Of a stretch of 64,000 bases of DNA, positions 51,468 to 59,015 are shown piece by piece; the first letter of the stretch is position 1; each line of letters starts with the position of its first letter. The notes beneath the pieces were generated by a model, which did no database searches, was not told the origin of the DNA, and saw only the letters and a program-made list of their open reading frames with translations. This DNA comes from JAFGXT01 sp963677165 (GTDB lineage: Bacteria; Verrucomicrobiota; Lentisphaeria; Victivallales; SZUA-371), in assembly GCA_963677165.2 (NCBI GenBank), contig CAXXSX010000002.1, forward strand, positions 4,898,001-4,962,000, in the 5' to 3' direction. The position numbers were made by a program, and so were the translations under genes.

Positions 51468-53660
51468 ATGAGTTGGATTGACTGGGTAATTGTTGTAATT
51501 CCATTGCTTGTGGTCGGCTGGATCGGATTCAAGTCGCAGAGCTACATCAAAGGGGTATCGGACTTTCTTGCAGCCGGACGCGTTGCAGGCCGTTATGTAA
51601 TCAGTGTAGCCGCTGGTGAAGCCGGACTGGGGCTAATCTCGGTTATCGCACTGTTCGAATATTATTATAAATCAGGGCTGGCATTGAGTTTCTGGAGCAC
51701 TATATCGGTTCCGGTGGGATTGGTAATGACACTTACTGGATTTATGATCTACCGCTATCGTCAGACCCGTGTTATGACAATGGCTCAGTTCTTTGAAATC
51801 CGCTACTCCAAATCCTTCCGAATATTTACCGGTATCCTCGCATTTGTTTCCGGCGTAGTCAACTACGCCTTATTTCCGGCGGTCGGCGGTCGTTTCTTCG
51901 TGTATTACTGTAACCTTCCGGACACTGTTGATGTCTTTGGACTGGCAATATCAACTTACGGACTTGTCATGGCAATTGCCCTGGGTGTTGCGCTGTTTGT
52001 CGTACTCCTTGGCGGACAACTGATGACCATGGTTACCGACTGTGCTCAAGGAATCTTTGCCTATTTCGGCTATGCCGTTATTATCATTTGCATATTAATG
52101 ACTTTCAGTTTCAGTGAGTTCGGTCAGGCAATGCTGGATCGTCCCCCTGGTGAGTCTTTCCTGAACCCGTTTGACACCAGTAAAATGACACAGTTTAACT
52201 TATTGTATGTGTTTATTGGTATTTTCGGTTCCATATACAGCAGAATGTCATGGCAGGGATCCCAGGGATACAACTGTGCGGCCAAATCTCCTCACGAACA
52301 GAAAATGGGAGGAGTTCTTTCCACCTGGCGCGGCGGTTTCACATTTCTGTCGATTATGATGCTGGTTGTCGCGGCATATACTTACATGCACCATCCTGAT
52401 TTCGCCAATGGCGCGGCACAGGTTACCTCTGAACTCCATACAAGAATCAACATGGATAATGCGACTACAACTCAGACCATCCGAAATCAGATGCTTGTTC
52501 CGGTAGCACTCAGACATATTCTTCCAGTAGGCGTAACCGGTATATTTGCGGCACTCATGTTATTTCTGATGATCAGTACGGATACAACATATCTGCACTC
52601 ATGGGGCAGTATTTTCATTCAGGACGTAGTTATGCCTCTTCGAAAGAAACCCATGAACCCCAAAAAACAAATCACACTTTTAAGGTTATCCATTTTTGGC
52701 GTAGCAGTATTTGCGTGGTTCTTCAGTTATTATTTCGGACAGGTTACGTATATTCTGATGTTCTTTGCCATTACCGGCTCAATCTATCTTGGTGGCGCCG
52801 GCGCGGTCATAATCGGTGGTCTATACTGGAAACGAGGAAAAACCAGCGGAGCCTGGGCCGCAATGATTATCGGTGCGACAATAGGTGTCGCCGGCTTTCT
52901 CTGCCAGAAATTCTGGGGCTCCGACATTTATCCATTTCTGGAACAAAATGCTCCGGACATGCTCACAGCATTCAAAAATCACCTTGAAGCGATTGGCAGT
53001 ACCCTCCCCTTTGTTAACTGGAAAGTTACTCCTGAAACGTTTCCATTCTCGGGACAGGAAGTATTACTGCTCACGATGGTTATGTCTATTACGGCCTACA
53101 TTGGGCTTTCGTTTGTTGGAAAACGGGAAGAATTCAATCTTGACCGTATGTTGCACCGTGGCAAATATGATGTGGACCATGAACACAAAACCAAGAATGC
53201 GGTGGCCCCGAAAAAAGGATTTAAAGCTGTTGTTCTTGGTATTGACGATGAATATACCAAAGGAGATAAAATCCTTGCCTGGTCCGTATTTATCTGGTCT
53301 GGTAAGACCTTCGTAATCTTCCTGATTGTAGTAATATGCAATCTGTGTATTTGTCGCTGGTCCAATGAATTCTGGTTCACATGGTGGAAATACTACACCA
53401 TGCCACTATCACTGATTGTAGGAGCAGTCACGACTGTATGGTTCTCCATTGGCGGAACCCGAGACTTGATCGACCTGTTCAAATCATTGAAAAATCTCAA
53501 ACGAAGCGACCTTGACGACGGACGTGTTATCGGTCACCTCAATGCTGACGACGTAGTCAAGGAAGGTGTCGCCTCTGAGGAAGAAGTTGAAAGCGGAACC
53601 GTTACAGAAGAAGAGCTTGCCTCGGAAAACATGATTGAAGAAATCGAAGAAAAAGAATAG
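51468..53660 (+). CDS. Sodium:solute symporter (SSS family)
   Basis: A 730-residue inner-membrane transporter of the SSS/SLC5 family. About 13 membrane segments are visible in the first 600 residues, beginning WIDWVIVVIPLLVVGWIGF. The family-like region includes DFLAAGRVAGRYVISVAAGEAG, and the end carries two more membrane segments after a loop. The final 60 residues are soluble and strongly acidic (EEEVESGTVTEEELASE), an unusual tail. It follows the CBM9 lipoprotein with a 17-base gap. From context it probably imports the sugars or acids released by the xylanase; the family transports many solutes, so substrate is inferred. Confidence 0.9.
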   Translation: MSWIDWVIVVIPLLVVGWIGFKSQSYIKGVSDFLAAGRVAGRYVISVAAGEAGLGLISVIALFEYYYKSGLALSFWSTISVPVGLVMTLTGFMIYRYRQTRVMTMAQFFEIRYSKSFRIFTGILAFVSGVVNYALFPAVGGRFFVYYCNLPDTVDVFGLAISTYGLVMAIALGVALFVVLLGGQLMTMVTDCAQGIFAYFGYAVIIICILMTFSFSEFGQAMLDRPPGESFLNPFDTSKMTQFNLLYVFIGIFGSIYSRMSWQGSQGYNCAAKSPHEQKMGGVLSTWRGGFTFLSIMMLVVAAYTYMHHPDFANGAAQVTSELHTRINMDNATTTQTIRNQMLVPVALRHILPVGVTGIFAALMLFLMISTDTTYLHSWGSIFIQDVVMPLRKKPMNPKKQITLLRLSIFGVAVFAWFFSYYFGQVTYILMFFAITGSIYLGGAGAVIIGGLYWKRGKTSGAWAAMIIGATIGVAGFLCQKFWGSDIYPFLEQNAPDMLTAFKNHLEAIGSTLPFVNWKVTPETFPFSGQEVLLLTMVMSITAYIGLSFVGKREEFNLDRMLHRGKYDVDHEHKTKNAVAPKKGFKAVVLGIDDEYTKGDKILAWSVFIWSGKTFVIFLIVVICNLCICRWSNEFWFTWWKYYTMPLSLIVGAVTTVWFSIGGTRDLIDLFKSLKNLKRSDLDDGRVIGHLNADDVVKEGVASEEEVESGTVTEEELASENMIEEIEEKE

Positions 53661-53664
53661 CAAT

Positions 53665-53703
53665 AAAAAACTTCCGGTATCCAGAAAGTGGATGCCGGAA
53701 GTT
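53665..53703 (-). terminator. Terminator between symporter and deacetylase genes
   Basis: AACTTCCGGTATCC (53669-53682) pairs with GGATGCCGGAAGTT (53690-53703) around a 7-nt loop, with one G-U pair. A six-base T-run follows on the minus strand, making it a strong terminator for the deacetylase gene and a stem-loop at the end of the symporter message. Confidence 0.85.
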
Positions 53704-53720
53704 AAGAATACAACAACAGA

Positions 53721-55589
53721 TTATTTCTTTATGAATTCAACAACCTGTTCCTTTTCGCCGTTAAACATCAAGAACTGAAATTTATCTTTCGGAGATTTCA
53801 GTACAATTCGATTTACCCCGCCGTTGAGCTTCAGCTTAGCTTTATCATGAGAGAATTTCAGCTTTTCACCGTTATACCAGATTTCCCCTTTTCTCCATGA
53901 AGTTGCAGCATTTGAATAAAGCGTAATGTCCTCCTTTACCGGTTTAAAATCGACCACCGCCAAATAATATCCTTTTCTGTCATTTCGAGGATACGCAGGA
54001 GCAATTACACCGGATCCGGCATTAGGACGTTTTTTCAAATTATCCGGATTTAGTCCAAGAGACTCCGGATCAGTTTCCGGTTGTGATAATTTGCCCAGAT
54101 CAATGTCCTTCGGACAAGTGAATATCTGAGCTGCATCATTAATTTTCACCGGCAATACCTCCTGCTGTTTTTCTAATAAATCGGCAAACAACCGGTACCG
54201 TTTGCCATCCTGTACAAAGTCACACTGTACAGCATAATATGGATTACCATAACGATAATAAAGCAATTTTTTCGAAGGCTCAGCCTGTAAAGCCAAAGAT
54301 GTAAATTCTTCACCAGACGCAATACGGGAAAACTCCTTACGAATCACTCCCTGACGCCAAACCGCAGGAAATCGAAATGTAAATGTTACATCGGTTATCG
54401 CCTTATCACTATTATTCTTTAAGACCGCACCCCATTTTTTTTCAGATAAATGAACCAATTTTAAGTCGACAAATGAAATTTCATTTGACTTGCCGTCCTC
54501 CCCTGCCCTTGCATAGACATCTGGAAGAATCTGCTTCTTATCATGAGGCAATTCAAGTAAATTCTCCTGTAAAATCCCCAGTGATACGGAAAGTGGTTTT
54601 GCACCTTGCACACTGAACCACAAAGGAATTCTGGCACCAAGTTCGATCGGCTGAATTCTTTGGATTGTAAACTCGACCTCCTTGCCATTCTGTTTTTTCG
54701 AAATTATCGTATTTAAAGCTTCATAGCGATACGCACCATATTCATTCTGATTACAATACCACCAATTAGGGTTATCGGCAATCATGGAAAAAGCTTTATC
54801 CAATTTCACCAATCCGTCTTTCGTATGCCAGGAATGCATACTCACTGATAAAGAAGGATCTTTTGCCAGTTTTTTGGGATTTCCGAAATAATTATCCAAC
54901 TGCTTTTTGTATTTCTTCAAGTCAGGATTTCTGTCACCGGGACGAAGTAAGTGTGACATCGCCATCGTTTTGGGAGGATACCCCATACTATGTAAGCGAT
55001 GAGGAAACACATCAGGAGAAGAAATTACTCCGGTCGCCTGCATTGCTTTTCCAATACTCCAGGCAATACTGGAACTTGGACCAGAATAATTACAGTATGG
55101 CAAAACCTGTGAATTGCACGGAGACTGAGACGCAGTTTCCAAAATAATACGGTTTTCCATATATTCCTGAAATTGCCGGTTAGGATTTACTGTCGGCAAA
55201 AAAGGATGAGTCATTGTATGTAAACCAATGGAACAGCCTCCTTGCATTAGTTTTTTTAGATAGTCAGGATCTTTTTTTAATGCCCAAAGTCCATTCTGAA
55301 AAAAAGTCCCTTTCAAGCCATTTTTTACCATTAACTTATGGGTTCTCAAGTGAGCAGGATTGGTATCATCCCAACGTGCGGAAATCGCCAGTTTATAATT
55401 CTTAGGCAGAGGAGTGACTTTTAGTTGAACTTTCTGCGCATCTTCTTTATCAGCAAAAGTCATGGTAACTTTCTGCTTATATTCCCTAAAATCAAGTGGA
55501 TTTGCAGCTCGGGCCGCAAACATTCCCCAAAATAGACAGAATACAAAAAAGTATTCCTTACTTGTAATCGCCCTTGACAAAGTACTCAT
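53721..55589 (-). CDS. Secreted polysaccharide deacetylase (NodB/CE4-like)
   Basis: The N-terminal third carries a NodB-type domain: ISARWDDTNPAH supplies the Asp pair and GLHTMTHPFL the HxxxH zinc ligands, about 50 residues apart as in CE4 esterases. YCNYSGPS corresponds to a later active-site motif. The remaining 400 residues are mostly beta-rich and of unknown type. The frame is open to 55637; I chose the Met at 55589 because it gives a normal signal peptide (MSTLSRAITSKEYFFVFCLF and Ala-Arg-Ala cleavage), though its ribosome site is weak, and a Met at 55616 is possible. It may de-acetylate xylan for the GH10 enzyme nearby; it is convergent with that locus and has its own terminator. Confidence 0.78.
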   Translation of the reverse strand: MSTLSRAITSKEYFFVFCLFWGMFAARAANPLDFREYKQKVTMTFADKEDAQKVQLKVTPLPKNYKLAISARWDDTNPAHLRTHKLMVKNGLKGTFFQNGLWALKKDPDYLKKLMQGGCSIGLHTMTHPFLPTVNPNRQFQEYMENRIILETASQSPCNSQVLPYCNYSGPSSSIAWSIGKAMQATGVISSPDVFPHRLHSMGYPPKTMAMSHLLRPGDRNPDLKKYKKQLDNYFGNPKKLAKDPSLSVSMHSWHTKDGLVKLDKAFSMIADNPNWWYCNQNEYGAYRYEALNTIISKKQNGKEVEFTIQRIQPIELGARIPLWFSVQGAKPLSVSLGILQENLLELPHDKKQILPDVYARAGEDGKSNEISFVDLKLVHLSEKKWGAVLKNNSDKAITDVTFTFRFPAVWRQGVIRKEFSRIASGEEFTSLALQAEPSKKLLYYRYGNPYYAVQCDFVQDGKRYRLFADLLEKQQEVLPVKINDAAQIFTCPKDIDLGKLSQPETDPESLGLNPDNLKKRPNAGSGVIAPAYPRNDRKGYYLAVVDFKPVKEDITLYSNAATSWRKGEIWYNGEKLKFSHDKAKLKLNGGVNRIVLKSPKDKFQFLMFNGEKEQVVEFIKK

Positions 55590-55637
55590 TGAACTCTTTT
55601 CTTTTCCATAATTCATATTTCGTTGATTCCACTCCAT

Positions 55638-56115
55638 AATGTTACAATAGGTCTTCTTTAATTAACATACAACTTTCCTGCCTTATACTATCTGTCAAAA
55701 CCCGGCAAAAAAACTGCATCAAAACTGCATCAATAATATACAATGATCATTTTAACATATCAAGCCACCCCGAAAAAGTACACCAGTATTGAATCTTTCA
55801 AAGCAATATAGAACTCAAAACACACCATAGCTCCATTACATATAGTACTATACAACAACCCAATATAATAGAACAAAAAGAAAAAAAACTACAACAAGCA
55901 CTCCCTCATCACCTAAAACTTAGCCCAATATAATATAGTACTATACATTCACCAAAACAGTGGATATTTATCTCTTAAAACTCATCGCACACTCTATACA
56001 GCATCAAACCACAGCAGTACCAAAACAATAACCATAAACAACTTACAAAAATAACAATCTCATTACAAAACGATCTATAATGAACATTATTATTTACAGC
56101 TTCTCACTGTTCCTA
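55638..56115. other. AT-rich non-coding gap upstream of cassette 3
   Basis: About 480 AT-rich bases between the divergent deacetylase and GntR genes. No gene is seen. The notable content is the pair of TATAGTACTATA palindromes listed separately. Confidence 0.5.
55842..55945. repeat. Two TATAGTACTATA palindromes with repeated flanks
   Basis: The 12-bp perfect palindrome TATAGTACTATA occurs at 55842-55853 and 55934-55945, 92 bases apart; both copies are followed by C. The word CCCAATATAAT is also repeated (55859-55869 and 55924-55934), lying between them. This could be a two-site operator bending the DNA. No protein is known for it. Confidence 0.5.
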
Positions 56116-56164
56116 TTGACACACACCGTTTCGTACTGTATAATTTCGATACAATATCGATACA
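56116..56164 (+). promoter_or_regulatory. Consensus promoter with repeated operator before the GntR gene
   Basis: TTGACA (56116-56121), a 17-base spacer and TATAAT (56139-56144) match the sigma70 consensus exactly. Immediately after it TCGATACA is repeated at 56146-56153 and 56157-56164 (11-base period, about one DNA turn), and TGTAT/ATACA forms an inverted repeat across the -10 box. These fit an autoregulatory GntR-type operator. Confidence 0.8.
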
Positions 56165-56189
56165 GAGAACAACTCAAGGGATTAAACAA

Positions 56190-57278
56190 GTGTCAAGTCG
56201 CAGCCGTGATAGAATAGAAAAATACCTTTTCCGTCAGCTTACAGTGCTTGGAAATGGCGATCAGCTCCCTTCTATGAGAACAATCATTCAGGAATGCCAG
56301 TCCAGCCAGTCAACAGTACAGGCAGTATTAAGACAGTACGAAAAGAAACGCCTTATTATATCCAAAAATCGCCGTGGTTATTTCAAATCGGAAAATAAAA
56401 CAGCTCAAGAATTTTTGGGTGAAGTCGATTTGATTTATTGTACAACAGCACAAAGTGAAGATCCGTTAATGAAATTCCATGGAGAGTTCTCTCACTTGTT
56501 GTGCCGCTACTGTGGTGAAAAATGGCGAAGTGTAAGAATGCATTATCTGGAAACACATGCGGATTTGGAATCACTGCGCCAACTGGCATCGAACAACCGT
56601 TGCCGCGCCTGTATTCTGGTAGCCTCCCCAACGAATGAAATGGGCACCATCCTGGAAAGGAATCATGTTCCGTACGTGAATGTCTTCCCTCATGCGTCAC
56701 AACTTGATCCCAGAGCGGTCAATATCATCATCGACAACAATCAGGTCATAGAGAAACAACTGGATCATCTGGTAAAACAGGGACACAAACGAATTGCCTA
56801 TCTGCATAATCTGCGTAAAAACGAGGTTGCACGAGACATGACAATGCGTATTGAAGCATTCTACCGTTTATCATTAGAACACGGCTTACCGCTTAATCCG
56901 GAATGGATTCAGCTGGGTGGATATGATTCAAACACCTGCATTGAATCAATGCGTAAAATTCTAAAAACCACTCCACAGCCGACAGCCGTAATCTGTTACG
57001 ACCATCATCTGCCGACTGTATATCGTGTATTAAATGATTTTAATATGTATCCGGGCCACGAGTTCAGCGTAATGTCCACAGACAACCTGCCAATCACTCA
57101 AGTGATGAGTCCACAGGCCACGTCTTTGGACATTTCCAGAACACAAGCAGCAAAATTGGCAATTGATGCCCTGGAAAAAACACTTTCAGGAGAAACGGTC
57201 GGACATATAATTAATATAGAAAGTAACATTATCACCCGGCAATCAACCGGACTGGCACCAAATACAGAACAGAAATAA
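56190..57278 (+). CDS. GntR-type regulator with LacI-like ligand domain (cassette 3)
   Basis: A 362-residue regulator. Residues 1-70 form a winged helix of GntR type (RQLTVLGNGDQLPSMRTIIQECQSSQSTVQAVLRQYE). The rest is a periplasmic-binding-like ligand domain as in LacI or AraR proteins (HVPYVNVFPHASQLDPR, KQGHKRIAYLHN, TAVICYDHHLPTVYRVL). The start is GTG with AAGGG upstream. It leads the genes for two pseudopilins and three secreted proteins. AraR of Bacillus has the same domain pairing and responds to arabinose, so a pentose-type ligand is possible but unproven. Confidence 0.88.
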   Translation: MSSRSRDRIEKYLFRQLTVLGNGDQLPSMRTIIQECQSSQSTVQAVLRQYEKKRLIISKNRRGYFKSENKTAQEFLGEVDLIYCTTAQSEDPLMKFHGEFSHLLCRYCGEKWRSVRMHYLETHADLESLRQLASNNRCRACILVASPTNEMGTILERNHVPYVNVFPHASQLDPRAVNIIIDNNQVIEKQLDHLVKQGHKRIAYLHNLRKNEVARDMTMRIEAFYRLSLEHGLPLNPEWIQLGGYDSNTCIESMRKILKTTPQPTAVICYDHHLPTVYRVLNDFNMYPGHEFSVMSTDNLPITQVMSPQATSLDISRTQAAKLAIDALEKTLSGETVGHIINIESNIITRQSTGLAPNTEQK

Positions 57279-57320
57279 ACATATTTTTTTTATAATCAAA
57301 CCATCAAAGGATAGAGAAAG

Positions 57321-58091
57321 ATGAAAAAGATGAAAACACACTCACAAAGGATCACCTCCCGCCCATCACAATTCACACTCATAGAACTCCTCGTCGTGAT
57401 CGCCATCATTGCTATTCTGGCCGCAATATTACTCCCGGCTTTGAATCAGGCAAGAGATAGAGCAAAAGCGATCAGTTGCATAAGTGGCTGCAAACAATTG
57501 GGAATTGCCTATGCCATGTATGAACAGTCAAACAATGAATATATGCCTTACAAATCAAGTCAGACCGGCGCAACCAAAACAGTAACACTTTCCACATCAT
57601 CTTCCAGCGGAACTGTAATACAGCTTCTCCGGGAATACTACAGCGGCAGCCCAGGCACCACAGTCACTAAAAGTGACAGTATCTGGTCATGCCCATCAGG
57701 AAGAAACATAAATGAAGAAGGCGGTTTGGGCTTCTACGTCGGTCGCTGGCTGAATGGTGGTGCCCACGCGGCAACCAAAGGAAAAGGTTTGAAAACATCA
57801 AGAATACGTCGTCCTAGCTGTCTGGCTGTATTACTTGACAGTCTGGCCGGACAGAACAAGAACAAATCAGTATATTATCGTCCATATTGGTATAGTGAAA
57901 CCAGCTCAACCGTCTATGGAGGAAATACCTCATTCACCATTGAACGTTTCGGGTCCCACAAACACAGAGCAACATTTCTCTTTGCCGATGGTCGCGCATC
58001 TCTCCATTTTCAGACTTTATGGCTATGGAATGGCAATCTTCGTAGCTTAGAAGTATTTAATCCTTTCACCTGCAAACCACAGCGCGATTAG
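57321..58091 (+). CDS. Pseudopilin-like protein, first tandem copy (cassette 3)
   Basis: A 256-residue protein with a 16-residue basic leader and then QFTLIELLVVIAIIAILAAILLPALNQA, Gln in place of Gly at -1. HKHRATFLFADGRAS fits the H-X9-DG motif. It is clearly paralogous to the next gene across the whole length (for example SCISGCKQLGIAYAMYEQSNN and FYVGRWLNGGAHA), so the two arose by duplication. It starts 43 bases after the GntR gene. The middle of the protein, between the helix and the last third, differs most and may be the binding surface. Confidence 0.85.
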   Translation: MKKMKTHSQRITSRPSQFTLIELLVVIAIIAILAAILLPALNQARDRAKAISCISGCKQLGIAYAMYEQSNNEYMPYKSSQTGATKTVTLSTSSSSGTVIQLLREYYSGSPGTTVTKSDSIWSCPSGRNINEEGGLGFYVGRWLNGGAHAATKGKGLKTSRIRRPSCLAVLLDSLAGQNKNKSVYYRPYWYSETSSTVYGGNTSFTIERFGSHKHRATFLFADGRASLHFQTLWLWNGNLRSLEVFNPFTCKPQRD

Positions 58092-58150
58092 AAGTATTGT
58101 AAAAGATAAAAATTTCACATAAGAAATCATAAAATTTAAATAAAAAACAA

Positions 58151-58927
58151 ATGACAGGACTCTTGAAGATGTATGCCAAAACTTCCTCAGCTACGCTGAA
58201 AGCGACAAAACGACCACAATTCACACTTATCGAACTCCTCGTAGTGATCGCCATCATCGCTATTCTGGCGTCACTTCTGCTTCCTTCCCTGAATCAGGCA
58301 AGAAACAGAGCGAAAGCAATCAGCTGCGTGAGTAGCTGTAAACAGCTTGGAGTAGCTTATGCAATGTATGAACAATCAAATAATGCATACATGCCACATA
58401 TAGCAGGCAAATCAGGTGTAACCAGCACGATATCCTTAGCCGTTTCTTCTACGCCACAAAACGTTATTGATCTTCTTCGTGAATATTACAGTGGATCAAC
58501 CAACATCACGAAAAGCGACAACCTTTGGGCATGTCCTTCCATGAAAAACAGAAGAAGTGCCACTGGTGTCAGTTTCTTTGTCGGCCGCTGGCTAAATGGT
58601 GGAGCTCATGCGGGAGGAAAAACAACGGGAGGACTGAAGACTTCCAGAATACGTCATCCTGGTTCACTCGCTATCATTTTTGACAGTATGTCGAACGAAA
58701 ATTCAAATTCATCAGCATACTTTCGTCCATATTGGTATAGCGACACAAGCTGCTGGAATGGAAACAGCTCGTTCACAATTACTCGTTTCGGGCCTCACAA
58801 ACGAAGAGCAACCTTCCTTTTCGGAGATGGTCGTGCGGAACTCAAACCTCAAAAATTCTGGATGTGGAATACTTCTCCCCGTATCAATGAAATATTCAAT
58901 CCATACACCGCCAGGGTTTACAATTAA
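58151..58927 (+). CDS. Pseudopilin-like protein, second tandem copy (cassette 3)
   Basis: A 258-residue paralogue of the preceding gene, with leader ending PQFTLIELLVVIAIIAILASLLLPSL, the shared SCVSSCKQLGVAYAMYEQSNN, FFVGRWLNGGAHA and the H-X9-DG motif HKRRATFLFGDGRAEL. Much divergence lies in residues 85-130 and at the extreme C-terminus. The ATG chosen is 59 bases after the first copy's stop; a ribosome site is not obvious and the internal Met at residue 10 is an alternative. Two different pseudopilins in one unit suggest a heteromeric assembly. Confidence 0.83.
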   Translation: MTGLLKMYAKTSSATLKATKRPQFTLIELLVVIAIIAILASLLLPSLNQARNRAKAISCVSSCKQLGVAYAMYEQSNNAYMPHIAGKSGVTSTISLAVSSTPQNVIDLLREYYSGSTNITKSDNLWACPSMKNRRSATGVSFFVGRWLNGGAHAGGKTTGGLKTSRIRHPGSLAIIFDSMSNENSNSSAYFRPYWYSDTSCWNGNSSFTITRFGPHKRRATFLFGDGRAELKPQKFWMWNTSPRINEIFNPYTARVYN

Positions 58928-59015
58928 TATAAAAACAGTATTATATAATATTATGTAGAAAATTACTCAGCTAAAAAATAACTGTATAACTCTCCACAAA
59001 CAGGTCAAAGACATC

